NCBI GenBank assembly: GCA_947450355.1
Contig: CANFVB010000006.1
Span: forward strand, 1-35,475
Source of the DNA: Bacteroidota bacterium
GTDB taxonomy: Bacteria; Bacteroidota; Bacteroidia; Flavobacteriales; Flavobacteriaceae
Length of the DNA: 35,475 bases
Reading direction: 5' to 3'
How positions within the stretch are numbered: position 1 is the stretch's first letter; each line of letters opens with the position of its first letter. Below the pieces are notes generated by a model. That model searched no databases. It saw nothing but the letters and a program-made list of their open reading frames with translations, and was not told where the DNA came from. Of the stretch, positions 10,660-20,329 are shown in pieces. The translations under genes and the position numbers were made by a program.

Positions 10660-10780
10660 GCCTGTAACAGCAGTTGCTGATAAAAGTGGACTGAATTTTC
10701 TCTGCCAAAATAAAAATTCTTGCGAAACGTAAACGTGAACATACCACAAAATTCGCAATTGCGAGAATCTGCTGTTGGCA
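10660..10780 (-). repeat. cassette-boundary imperfect palindrome (downstream of lipocalin-like gene)
   Basis: Minus strand TGCCAACAGCAG (10769-10780) ... CTGCTGTTACAGGC (10660-10673), with internal stem ATTCTCGCAATTGCGAA/TTCGCAAGAAT. Confidence 0.6.
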
Positions 10781-10796
10781 AATCGGTTTTCTTTTT

Positions 10797-11228
10797 TTAA
10801 TTAATTCGAGTTAAAACTTCTACGTCAGTAATTCCCGAGTTAATGAATTTCTCTTTTAGTGTTGTATTTGTAAGTTCCAATATTTCACCATTAAGAGTTG
10901 GCTGATTTGGATAAGATACTGTTACAGAATTATTGTTTTTTGTCCAAGTTCCTGTACTAATTGTTTCTTGACAATTAGGATTGTTATATTCGTGACTTTT
11001 AAGAATTCCACCAGCAAGTATTTCTATGTAATCTTTAGTACAACCTGCTGTGTGTTGGTAATCTGTAAGTATTTCTTGATTATTTGTTATTGTTCCAACT
11101 TTTGTGTATTGCCATTTTCCTTCTATTGAAACAGGTACAGTTTCTGGAGTTGAATCACTTTTACTACAAGAATATAATCCGAAAAAGATAACAGGAATTA
11201 AATGAATAATTTTTTTAAAGTTTGTCAT
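10797..11228 (-). CDS. small lipoprotein, lipocalin-like domain
   Basis: Lipobox LYSCSKS; IEGKWQYTKV...GTWTKNNNSVTV pattern typical of Bacteroidota lipocalin-like lipoproteins. Confidence 0.7.
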   Translation of the reverse strand: MTNFKKIIHLIPVIFFGLYSCSKSDSTPETVPVSIEGKWQYTKVGTITNNQEILTDYQHTAGCTKDYIEILAGGILKSHEYNNPNCQETISTGTWTKNNNSVTVSYPNQPTLNGEILELTNTTLKEKFINSGITDVEVLTRIN

Positions 11229-11331
11229 AGTTTTAAGTTTTTTGAATTTAAGTTAGTAAACTTAATATATATTTAGTTGTAAACAATTATTTATTATTTT
11301 TCTATGTTTTTTTTCAAGTTCCGACAAACTT

Positions 11332-11472
11332 CCGGCTAACTTTCCGCGGCTTGGCATTGTGGCGGACTTTCAGAACCAAGCCTTTACAAATATAAACAAA
11401 ACTTTTGATTAATGACCTTTCCAATTTCTGATAAATCCCATGCCTCGCCATTTCTTGAAACTGCTGTTGGCA
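11332..11472 (-). repeat. cassette-boundary imperfect palindrome (downstream of S41 peptidase gene)
   Basis: Minus strand TGCCAACAGCAG (11461-11472) ... GTTAGCCGG (11332-11340), internal GGCTTGG/CCAAGCC stem. Confidence 0.6.
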
Positions 11473-11480
11473 GATTGTTT

Positions 11481-12989
11481 TTATTTTTTTAGCAATAGTT
11501 CCATTGTAAAATTCAACTGCGTGTCAATGTTTATTAGAAAGTCGTCAAAAGTTTGAGTGATTTCATAATTAGGTATAATTCCACTGCCATACTTTTGATT
11601 TTCTTTTTTAGGAACATCTTGTTCTAAATTCACAACAGAAAATGTTATCACTATTTTTGATTTAGGTAATTTATAACTCAATGGTGAATGTCCGTTGTGT
11701 CCATAATAACCACCTAAAGTTTCTTCTCCAATTGTTGTTGTATTTTCATTTCCTGAAACCATTGCGGCAAACAAACTTCCTGCTGATGCAACCTTTGGAC
11801 TTATTAGCAGGTAAATATTTCCATTGAATGCGTTTTGATTTGGTTTTCTAATTTTGTGGTCATCCGAATTTTCATCCTGAAAAAATTTGCCGTTTTGTTC
11901 TTTAGGGAAAATTTTTTGAAATTCTCTATTATATTTTCCAACTATTAATGGTCTTATAAATTTAGGTATTCCAATATTATAATATTTCATTAAAGGTATT
12001 TTTTTAAAACTAATCCAAGCTTGCTTATTTTCTTGAAAAATTCTATTCGTCAAATAAGAATAAGTTACTAAATCATTTGGGTCATTTCCGCCACCATTAT
12101 TTCGAATATCAACAATTAAGTTTTTAATTCCTTGAGTTTTGACATTTAAGAAAATACTATCTAAAAAATATCGATACGTTTTATGTTCAATTGTCTTTTC
12201 ATCACCTATATCAAAAGTGTGTATCGTCAAAATTCCTGTTGATGGATTTAATTGTTTGTAATTATATTTTTGATTTTCCTTTAAATCTGCATAATAATAT
12301 TGATCAACAGACATTGTGTGCATTTTTCTGAAGTTTTCGTAATATGGTTTGTTGCCAACACTTTGGATTTGTTTAGTTTCTAATTGTTTAGAATTTGGAT
12401 ATACAAAACTTATCACAAAAGTTTTTGTAAGACCAAAATGAAGTCTGTAATATTTTGAAAAGTCTTTCATTAAACCAATTCTTTTACCTGTCAGATTATT
12501 TCCGTCAGTCGAATAGTATTTATAAAGTTCTGGAATTATTTTATTAATTGAAATATTATTTATTGTTACAATTTCAGCTCCTAAAGGAATTTCTTTATCA
12601 CTAATATTTATAAGCCATTTACCTTCAATCCATTTGATTGGATATGGAAAATAACCGAATGTTTCATCTTTCAAATTTTCAGCGTATTTTTTGGGTAATG
12701 ACACTTCATTATGACAGCTTCCTTCAAAGTCAGAAATAGTAAATATTAAATTATAAAATTCTCGATAAGATGTAATTTTCTCAATTTGCTGATTTGCCCA
12801 TTTATTAATGCTATCAATTTGTTTTTCTGTGCGGTATTTGTTAACTCCAGAATTGGCTTTGGATGATATGCTTTTAAAGACTTCAAAATCTTGTTTCATT
12901 TTATTTTTGGAAAACGGTTCATCAATAGATTGTCCGTTTGCAAAAAATGAAATAAATAAAATCAAAAATATTGTCGTAAATCTCGTCAT
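11481..12989 (-). CDS. S41-family peptidase, secreted
   Basis: N-terminal signal peptide; NLIVDIRNNGGGND and LLISPKVASAGSLFAAMV...IGEETLGGYYG blocks of S41 (tail-specific protease-like) peptidases. Confidence 0.85.
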   Translation of the reverse strand: MTRFTTIFLILFISFFANGQSIDEPFSKNKMKQDFEVFKSISSKANSGVNKYRTEKQIDSINKWANQQIEKITSYREFYNLIFTISDFEGSCHNEVSLPKKYAENLKDETFGYFPYPIKWIEGKWLINISDKEIPLGAEIVTINNISINKIIPELYKYYSTDGNNLTGKRIGLMKDFSKYYRLHFGLTKTFVISFVYPNSKQLETKQIQSVGNKPYYENFRKMHTMSVDQYYYADLKENQKYNYKQLNPSTGILTIHTFDIGDEKTIEHKTYRYFLDSIFLNVKTQGIKNLIVDIRNNGGGNDPNDLVTYSYLTNRIFQENKQAWISFKKIPLMKYYNIGIPKFIRPLIVGKYNREFQKIFPKEQNGKFFQDENSDDHKIRKPNQNAFNGNIYLLISPKVASAGSLFAAMVSGNENTTTIGEETLGGYYGHNGHSPLSYKLPKSKIVITFSVVNLEQDVPKKENQKYGSGIIPNYEITQTFDDFLINIDTQLNFTMELLLKK

Positions 12990-13006
12990 TGTTAGGGTTT
13001 TCTAAA

Positions 13007-13727
13007 ATATCTGCCAACTTATATATAGTAATGACACGGTAGCTATTATACACCTAGATTTGGTTAGATTGTAGTGATAAAAGGCAGACTTTATTTATTT
13101 TCAAATATAGTTATTACTTATTACAAATCACCAAATGTGCTTTTTATTTGCATCCACACAATCTAATGATTACAAACTTTTATGGTTCATATCCGCAAAG
13201 TAAGGAGACATTTGCGAAGCATTTTAGAGAAACACTTTTCAGAGCAGAGTTATAGTTAAAAGCATCAATTTTCGAGTTAAAAATATCAAATTGTATTTTT
13301 CAAAAACCATCGGCTTCCTGTTTTAGTGCGACAACGGGGTTCCGAAGCGGGTCAACGGGGTCTTGAACGTGGTAAACGGGGTTCCGAACCCCATAATTGG
13401 GGTTGTACAACGTGGTAAACGGGGTCTTGAACGTGGTAAACGGGGTTAAGAACCCCATAATTCGGGTTATACAACGTGGTAAATGGGGTCTTGAATTTAA
13501 TAAACACAAGAAACAGACCAGAATTTTGTATAAACTCGAGATTGCTTACATTTATTAGGATTAGTCATTAGATTGTGTATATGCAAATAAAAAGCCCATT
13601 TGATGATTTGTAATTAAGTAATACCTATATTTGAGAATATAGAAAGTGGAACAATCCTTCGCTAATCTATACAAAATTGGGTGTGTTTATGAAGGTTTGT
13701 AGCGCCTATATAATAGTTGGCAGATAT
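13007..13727. repeat. ~720-bp inverted-repeat element between divergent genes
   Basis: Perfect 13-bp terminal inverted repeat ATATCTGCCAACT (13007-13019) / AGTTGGCAGATAT (13715-13727), plus a ~72-bp, roughly 85-90% identical internal inverted repeat 13102-13173 / 13563-13633. Confidence 0.8.
13333..13494. repeat. nested tandem repeat (21-bp and 43-bp subunits, 64-bp super-period)
   Basis: ACGGGGTCTTGAACGTGGTAA (21) alternating with ACGGGGTTccGAACCCCATAATTgGGGTTgTACAACGTGGTAA (43); two full and partial further units. Confidence 0.85.
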
Positions 13728-13752
13728 AGTAAAAAAAACGAAACGTAAATCA

Positions 13753-14226
13753 ATGAAATATAGATTATTAATTACACTTTTTTTAATTTCAGTAAGTTTG
13801 ATTCTACTTAATAGATTTTCTGATTTAAGTATAAATAATCCATTAATTTATTGGCTTCTGATTTTTGTTTTATATTCAACATTTTTTCTTCTACTAAATG
13901 GAATATTAAAAGAAAAATACAGAAAAGCAACAAAAATATTAATAATTATAATTGGCGTTATTTGTATTGGTTTATATCGTATTACATACTTGAGTTTTTG
14001 GGGAACACAAACAATTGAATACGTAAATATTTCTAACGAAAATAAGTCAATTGAATTTCAAATGAGAGATTTAGGTGGATTAGGATTCAAAACTCGAATA
14101 ATAGAAAATACAAAAATTCTTCCAAACATAAATTGGATAAAAGAAATAGACACAAGCAAAATAAACAAAACCGAATGGAAGAAAGTTGAGATTGAACGGA
14201 ATGAAATGAATATTAAATTCCCATAA
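13753..14226 (+). CDS. hypothetical membrane protein
   Basis: ATG at 13753 (MKYRLLITLFLISVSLILL...); three hydrophobic segments; no family recognised. Confidence 0.65.
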   Translation: MKYRLLITLFLISVSLILLNRFSDLSINNPLIYWLLIFVLYSTFFLLLNGILKEKYRKATKILIIIIGVICIGLYRITYLSFWGTQTIEYVNISNENKSIEFQMRDLGGLGFKTRIIENTKILPNINWIKEIDTSKINKTEWKKVEIERNEMNIKFP

Positions 14227-14245
14227 TAATAAATAAAACTACATC

Positions 14246-14373
14246 TGCCAACAGCAGTTACACAAGATGCAAGGATTTAGTGGAATTGCCGTTTCACATT
14301 GAACTTTTTACTTAAATAGAAAATATGCAGTCACGAAGCCTTGCACCTCTTGTAGCTGCGGAACGTTACTGGC
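14246..14373 (+). repeat. cassette-boundary imperfect palindrome (downstream of membrane-protein gene)
   Basis: TGCCAACAGCAGTTACACAAGATGCAAGG ... CCTTGCACCTCTTGTAGCTGCGGAACGTTACTGGC, imperfect long inverted repeat. Confidence 0.7.
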
Positions 14374-14485
14374 AAACATCCCAAAAACAATTATCCATCA
14401 CTACATTCCCGTCCAGTCACCCTTTCCTTTTAATTGCTTCGTGCCTCGCAAAGACAGGCTGGTAATAAGAACCGTTTCATTTTCT

Positions 14486-15484
14486 CTATTTCAACAATCC
14501 ATCCAATTGCTCTTGAAGTTTTGGCGACGAAGGTCTTGCCGCATCAGCGCTAACTACTTTCCCGCTTGGGTCAATCAAAATAAATCTAGGAATGCTATTA
14601 ATACTGAAACTTTTCATAAAATCAGAGTTCCAGTTTTTGTCAGCAAACAATTGAATGCCGCCCAATTGTTTCTCTTCAACAAATTTTCTCCATTTCTCTA
14701 AATCCTTGTCCACATCTACCGAAATACTCACAAAAGCAATGTTTTTACCTTCATATTTTTCTTCTACTTTTTTCAAAAATGGAATTTCAGCACGACAAGG
14801 TCCGCACCAAGTTGCCCAAACATCAATGTAAACATATTTCCCGTTTAAGTCGGAAAGTTTGGTTGTTCCGCCTTTAAAATTCACATAATCAAAACCTGGA
14901 GCATCCGTATTATTCAGTTTTGACTTTTCCTTGCTTTCTTTGAAATACGCTGTCATTCCTGCTTTGTCTCCTTCAATTTTCTTTTTTTGCAAGGCAACAA
15001 AATTGGCATCTAATTTGCTTCCTTCGAGTTTCTCCAAATCCGATTTGATTTTAGCATCAATTGCAGCACCAAAGTCTGCATCATTCAATTCCATTAGTTT
15101 TTCAAACTCAAAAGCACTTTCTGCAAGAGTTGCTTTCGCCAAATAATTATTTTCTTTTGCACCCGTTCCAGAATACACAATAGATTCATCAAATTTTTTG
15201 GCATCCATTTTCAAAGTCAAATCGTATCCATTTTTCAAATACAAATCGGTATATTCAACACCGTCATACATTTGATACATTCCTTCTTTTATGTTCAACG
15301 TATCTTTGAAAACCCCATCTTTGTTAACTTGGATTTTTTTGTACACCTTTTTATTGTCTCTCAAAGAAATAAAATCACCGTTTTTATTCGCAATTTCGGC
15401 TTTAAAAGAAACGTAGTTTTTTGTTTGGGCTTTAGACGCAAAAGAAGCTGCCAAAACCATTCCGATAATAAAGACTCTTTTCAT
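14486..15484 (-). CDS. TlpA/ResA-like thioredoxin-fold thiol-disulfide oxidoreductase
   Basis: YIDVWATWCGPCRAEIPFLKKVEEKY (CxxC), SIPRFILIDPSGK; signal peptide from ATG at 15484 (MKRVFIIGMVLAASFASKAQ). Confidence 0.88.
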   Translation of the reverse strand: MKRVFIIGMVLAASFASKAQTKNYVSFKAEIANKNGDFISLRDNKKVYKKIQVNKDGVFKDTLNIKEGMYQMYDGVEYTDLYLKNGYDLTLKMDAKKFDESIVYSGTGAKENNYLAKATLAESAFEFEKLMELNDADFGAAIDAKIKSDLEKLEGSKLDANFVALQKKKIEGDKAGMTAYFKESKEKSKLNNTDAPGFDYVNFKGGTTKLSDLNGKYVYIDVWATWCGPCRAEIPFLKKVEEKYEGKNIAFVSISVDVDKDLEKWRKFVEEKQLGGIQLFADKNWNSDFMKSFSINSIPRFILIDPSGKVVSADAARPSSPKLQEQLDGLLK

Positions 15485-15603
15485 AATTATTTGGATTTTG
15501 ATTAAGTACCAAATATAGGTTTTTATAAGTTTCAAAATAAATTTTAATGCTGAAACCTTAATCAAAAAACAAAATAGTATTTTTGCAGTCTAAAATTTCA
15601 ATA

Positions 15604-17385
15604 ATGTATAGAAGTCATACTTGTGGCGAGTTAAACGCTGCTCATATTAATACGGAAGTTACACTTGCTGGTTGGGTTCAAAAATCACGTGATAAAGGAT
15701 TTATGAATTGGGTAGATTTACGCGATCGTTATGGCGTTACCCAATTACTATTTGACGAAAGTCGTAGCAATAAAGTAGTTTTTGAACTCGCTAAAACTCT
15801 TGGTCGTGAATTTGTAATTCAAGTAAAAGGAACCGTTATTGAGCGGGAATCCAAAAATTCAAATATGAAAACGGGCGATATTGAAATTTTAGTTTCAGAA
15901 ATGACTATTTTAAATGCTGCACTGACCCCGCCTTTCACAATTGAAGATGAAACCGATGGTGGCGAAGACATCCGAATGAAATACCGCTATTTGGATATTC
16001 GTAGAAATCCTGTAAAAAACAACTTGCTTTTCCGTCATAAAGTGGCAATGGAAGTGCGAAAATACCTTTCAGATTTAGATTTCTGTGAAGTTGAAACGCC
16101 TTATTTAATTAAGTCAACTCCAGAAGGCGCAAGAGATTTTGTGGTGCCAAGCAGAATGAATGCGGGACAATTTTATGCGTTGCCACAATCGCCACAAACC
16201 TTCAAACAATTATTGATGGTGGGTGGAATGGACAAATATTTCCAAATCGTGAAATGTTTCCGTGACGAAGATTTGCGCGCCGACAGACAACCAGAATTCA
16301 CACAAATAGATTGTGAAATGGCATTTGTAGAACAAGAAGATATTTTGAATGTTTTTGAAGGATTGACACGTCATTTATTGAAACAAATAAAAGGCATTGA
16401 AGTAGATAAATTCCCAAGAATTACCTACGATTATGCAATGAAAACCTACGGAAATGACAAACCAGATATTCGTTTTGAAATGAAATTCAATGAATTAAAA
16501 AATTTTCCCGAACAGTTTCTAACTCCCCCTTCGGGGGCTGGGGGGCTTGGTTTTCCCGTTTTTGATGTGGCAGAATTAGTAGTTGGAATAAATGTTGAAG
16601 GTTGTGCAGAATACACCAGAAAGCAAATAGACGATTTAATTGACTATATCAAAAGACCGCAAATTGGAGCTACAGGCTTGGTTTGGGTGAAATATAATGC
16701 CGATGGAACCTTAAAATCTTCGGTTGATAAATTCTATTCTGAAGAAGTTTTAAAAACTTGGGCAGATAAAATGAATGCAAAACCAAACGACTTAATGTTA
16801 GTTCTTTCAGGTCCAGCCGATAAAACAAGAACGCAACTTTCCGCTTTACGAATGGAATTGGCAACACGTTTAGGATTGAGAAATCCAGCAGAATTTGCCC
16901 CATTATGGGTTGTAGATTTCCCATTATTAGAATTTGAAGAAGAAACGGGTCGTTACCACGCAATGCACCATCCGTTCACCTCGCCAAAACCAGAGGATAT
17001 GCATTTGTTGGAAACCAATCCAGGAAAAGTGCGTGCCAATGCCTACGATATGGTGTTGAACGGAAACGAAATTGGCGGTGGTTCAATCAGAATTCACGAC
17101 AAAGCAACGCAACAATTGATGTTTAAATATTTAGGTTTCACCGAAGAAGGTGCCAAAGAACAATTTGGTTTCTTGATGGACGCATTTCAATTTGGCGCGC
17201 CACCACACGGCGGATTGGCTTTTGGATTGGACAGATTGGTTGCCATTTTGGGCGGACAAGAAACCATCCGAGATTTTATCGCCTTCCCAAAAAACAATTC
17301 TGGTCGCGATGTAATGATTGATGCGCCGTCAATTATCGATGAAACGCAGTTAAACGAGCTGCACATCCAATTGGATTTAAAATAA
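15604..17385 (+). CDS. aspS: aspartyl-tRNA synthetase
   Basis: [73 protein letters not shown]. Confidence 0.97.
   Translation: MYRSHTCGELNAAHINTEVTLAGWVQKSRDKGFMNWVDLRDRYGVTQLLFDESRSNKVVFELAKTLGREFVIQVKGTVIERESKNSNMKTGDIEILVSEMTILNAALTPPFTIEDETDGGEDIRMKYRYLDIRRNPVKNNLLFRHKVAMEVRKYLSDLDFCEVETPYLIKSTPEGARDFVVPSRMNAGQFYALPQSPQTFKQLLMVGGMDKYFQIVKCFRDEDLRADRQPEFTQIDCEMAFVEQEDILNVFEGLTRHLLKQIKGIEVDKFPRITYDYAMKTYGNDKPDIRFEMKFNELKNFPEQFLTPPSGAGGLGFPVFDVAELVVGINVEGCAEYTRKQIDDLIDYIKRPQIGATGLVWVKYNADGTLKSSVDKFYSEEVLKTWADKMNAKPNDLMLVLSGPADKTRTQLSALRMELATRLGLRNPAEFAPLWVVDFPLLEFEEETGRYHAMHHPFTSPKPEDMHLLETNPGKVRANAYDMVLNGNEIGGGSIRIHDKATQQLMFKYLGFTEEGAKEQFGFLMDAFQFGAPPHGGLAFGLDRLVAILGGQETIRDFIAFPKNNSGRDVMIDAPSIIDETQLNELHIQLDLK
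16519..16551 (+). repeat. palindromic repeat inserted in-frame in aspS
   Basis: ctaactcccccttcgggggctggggggcttggt: G/C-rich palindrome in an AT-rich gene, encoding [11 protein letters not shown] at a position where I expect no such segment in AspRS. Confidence 0.65.
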
Positions 17386-17406
17386 AACCACATACAATTC
17401 CCAAAT

Positions 17407-17454
17407 CCGCAAAGTGTTCTTTCCTCAACGAGAACATTTTGCGGATTTTATTTT
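17407..17454 (+). terminator. aspS intrinsic terminator
   Basis: aaatccgcaaagtgttct...agaacattttgcggattttatttttt. Confidence 0.75.
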
Positions 17455-17510
17455 TTATAAAAACTTCTCTTTCTTTTGGAGCGAATTGCCCTTTACTATT
17501 TGCAATTGCA

Positions 17511-17572
17511 ATTCCCGCTTTCCATTGCAATCCACGTCCAAAAGCGTGGGATTTCCATTGCAATCGGGGCTA
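17511..17572 (+). repeat. REP-like hairpin repeat, copy 2
   Basis: attcccgctttccattgcaat-ccacg tccaaaag cgtgg-gatttccattgcaatcggggcta. Confidence 0.7.
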
Positions 17573-17732
17573 CTGGATTAGTCATTTTCTTGTTTTGAAT
17601 TTTTGGCTTTTAAAAAAAGATGCCGACTGAAAATTCTGAAATAGGTTTGCAAAAAACCCCAAAAACCAAACTTTAAAAACATTTCCAAGTTTTGAACAAA
17701 TTAGAATAGATAATAATTGTAAGTTTGTAATT

Positions 17733-18419
17733 ATGGACGAAAAAGCGAAACTTACGATACCAAAACTGATAGAAGAAGCACAAATATTTTGTGTTGTTCA
17801 ATCAAAATTTCAACACAAAGAACTTTTCGGAGTTACAGACGGAAAAGCTGTTGGAACACTAATTGAACAAAAATTTCAAAAGCATCTTAATGATATTTAT
17901 AAAGTTCAAATTGGCTCTTCTGCAAGCGGAGTTGATTTGCCTTCTGAAGATATTTTAACAGATATTAAAGTAACTTCTATCAAACAACCCCAGTCTTCTT
18001 GCCCATTTAAAGACGCTAAACAGAAAGTTTTTGGACTTGGTTACAATCTTTTAGTTTTTGTGTACGACAAAACGGACGATCCAAAATCAAAAACTGCGAT
18101 TCTAAATTTTGTAAGTTGTTCCTTTGTCTCAAAAGAAAGAACAGGGGATTTTACAACTACATTTCGTTTGAGAGAAATGGTAAAAGACAATGCAAACGAA
18201 GAGGATATTGTTGCTTATTTACAAGACAAAAATATTCCCGCAGACGAAATAACATTGTCAAAATTAGCAAAACAGATTTTAAAAACTCCACCAGAACAAG
18301 GATATTTAACAATTTCAAATGCTTTGCAATGGAGATTACAATATGCACGAATAGTTGCGTTATCTGATGATATTTCTGGGATTTCAAAAATAATAAGCTA
18401 CAACAAACCTAATAAATGA
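17733..18419 (+). CDS. probable type II restriction endonuclease
   Basis: 228 aa; candidate nuclease motif GSSASGVDLPSEDILTDIKVTS; 4-bp ATGA overlap with a downstream N6-adenine methyltransferase. Confidence 0.6.
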   Translation: MDEKAKLTIPKLIEEAQIFCVVQSKFQHKELFGVTDGKAVGTLIEQKFQKHLNDIYKVQIGSSASGVDLPSEDILTDIKVTSIKQPQSSCPFKDAKQKVFGLGYNLLVFVYDKTDDPKSKTAILNFVSCSFVSKERTGDFTTTFRLREMVKDNANEEDIVAYLQDKNIPADEITLSKLAKQILKTPPEQGYLTISNALQWRLQYARIVALSDDISGISKIISYNKPNK

Positions 18420-20185
18420 AAGTTTTTGAAGCAAATATTACCCCAATAGTTTCAAACTTTTTAAACGAAAGTTTGAGAGAAATTGAGTCTATTAAAATCG
18501 CCAATAAAACAATTCATAAATCCTTCGGGATAATCAATTTTTTTGAAACTTCTGAAGATTTAGAAATTTTAAAAAACACTATTTCAGAAAGCTTAACCAT
18601 TTTAGAAGAACCAAACAGAGCTGAATATGGCGATTTTCAAACAAATGAAGAATTAGCTAATAAAGTAACTTTACATTTAGGTTCTGAAACGATAATGCCA
18701 AAAGTTGTAATTGAACCAACTTGCGGCAAAGGAAATTTTATAATTGCTTCGTTAAAAAATTTCAAAAGCATTTCAGCTATTTTTGGCGTTGAAATCTATA
18801 AGCCGTATGTTTGGGAAACCAAATTCAACATCATAAATTTTCATCTTGAAAATCCAGAAAACAACAAACCTGAAATTTCAATCTCACATTGTAATGTTTT
18901 TGATTATGACTTTAAAAAAATTGCAAATCAATTTTCTTTAGAAGAAATTTTGGTAATTGGAAATCCACCTTGGGTAACAAATTCAATGTTAGGAAGTTTA
19001 AATTCTACGAATTTGCCAAAAAAAAATAACTTCAAAAAACATAGCGGATTAGACGCAATGACGGGAAAAGGAAATTTCGATATTGCCGAATTTATTACAA
19101 TGTCTTTAATTGAGACTTTTCAAAATAACAAAGGAAATATAATGCTTTTGGTAAAAAATTCTGTGGTGAAAAATATAGTTTTTGACCAACATAAAAGAAA
19201 TTTTAAAATCGGAACCATTCAAAAACATTGTATTGATTGTAAAAAAGAGTTTAATGTTTCCGTTGAAGCGTCTTTGTTATATTGCAAATTAAATTCCATT
19301 CCAGAATTTAATTGCAAAGAATTTAATTTTTATGCCAATGAAAATTACATTCAAAATTTTGGCTGGTTAGAAACCAAATTTGTTTCCAATATCGACACCT
19401 ATAATAATACTAAAGAAATTGATGGCGTTAGTCCATTTGTTTGGCGGCAAGGTTTAAAACACGATTGTTCAAACATTATGGAATTGGACAAAGTAAATGG
19501 GCATTATATCAATGGATTAAAAGAAGAAATTAAGTTAGAAAGCGATTTGATTTATGGAATTTTAAAAAGTTCCGACTTAAAAAATGTCGTTATAAATCAA
19601 ACTCGAAAATATACAATTGTTACGCAAAAAAAAGTAGGTCAAGACACAAAATATATAAAATCTGAATTTCCCAAAACATATAGCTATTTAATAGAACATT
19701 TGTCAAATTTTGACGCAAGAAAATCAAGCATATACAATAACAAACCTTTGTTTTCGATTTTCGGAATTGGCGATTATTCTTTCAAACCCTATAAAGTTGC
19801 CATATCAGGACTTTACAAAACATTTCATTTCACATTGGTATTACCGCAAAATGAAAAACCCGTAATGCTTGATGACACTTGCTATTTATTAGGATTTGAC
19901 AAAATAGAATTTGCCCTATATTCCTTAATTCTTTTAAACTCAAAAACAGCAATGCAATTTTTGAAATCAATAACTTTTTCGGATGCAAAAAGAACCTTTA
20001 CAAAAGATGTTTTAATGAGAATTAACCTTTTAGAATTGGCAGAAAACATAGCAATTGACGAACTAAAATTGGAACTCGAAAGACTAAATCAATTATATAA
20101 TTTAAACACAACTTTAAACTTATGGGAAAATTATTTAAGTGAAATGAAGCCTGTAAATAGTGGGCAATTTGAAATGTTTGCATAA
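18416..20185 (+). CDS. N6-adenine DNA methyltransferase (type II R-M-like)
   Basis: SAM-binding motif I IEPTCGKGNFI, catalytic motif IV GNPPW; 589 aa. Confidence 0.85.
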   Translation: MKVFEANITPIVSNFLNESLREIESIKIANKTIHKSFGIINFFETSEDLEILKNTISESLTILEEPNRAEYGDFQTNEELANKVTLHLGSETIMPKVVIEPTCGKGNFIIASLKNFKSISAIFGVEIYKPYVWETKFNIINFHLENPENNKPEISISHCNVFDYDFKKIANQFSLEEILVIGNPPWVTNSMLGSLNSTNLPKKNNFKKHSGLDAMTGKGNFDIAEFITMSLIETFQNNKGNIMLLVKNSVVKNIVFDQHKRNFKIGTIQKHCIDCKKEFNVSVEASLLYCKLNSIPEFNCKEFNFYANENYIQNFGWLETKFVSNIDTYNNTKEIDGVSPFVWRQGLKHDCSNIMELDKVNGHYINGLKEEIKLESDLIYGILKSSDLKNVVINQTRKYTIVTQKKVGQDTKYIKSEFPKTYSYLIEHLSNFDARKSSIYNNKPLFSIFGIGDYSFKPYKVAISGLYKTFHFTLVLPQNEKPVMLDDTCYLLGFDKIEFALYSLILLNSKTAMQFLKSITFSDAKRTFTKDVLMRINLLELAENIAIDELKLELERLNQLYNLNTTLNLWENYLSEMKPVNSGQFEMFA

Positions 20186-20329
20186 AGAATAGATGTTTTC
20201 CCAGAGTCATTTGCCCTGCAATAAATATTAAAATTGGCTTATTAAATTGCATCTAAAGAAAATCCCCGCTCCCGATCCTTTCGAGTACTTCCCTATTAAA
20301 ACCCAATTATGAAAATATAAGCGTTCATA

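Noticed and set aside
13333-13494. CRISPR-like array
   Set aside because: Repeat units are contiguous and alternate between 21 and 43 bp without unique spacers, and no cas genes are present.
13300-13509. 69-aa minus-strand ORF over the tandem repeats
   Set aside because: The 64-bp repeat period is not a multiple of three, so successive repeats are read in different frames; it is a by-product of stop-poor GC-rich repeats, not a protein.
10555-14380. Canonical class 1-type integron
   Set aside because: No integron integrase or attI in the window, cores do not cleanly fit GTTRRRY, and cassette orientation is mixed; reported only as integron-like.
17439-17630. 63-aa ORF downstream of aspS
   Set aside because: Runs through the aspS terminator and REP-like copy 2; no protein-like features.
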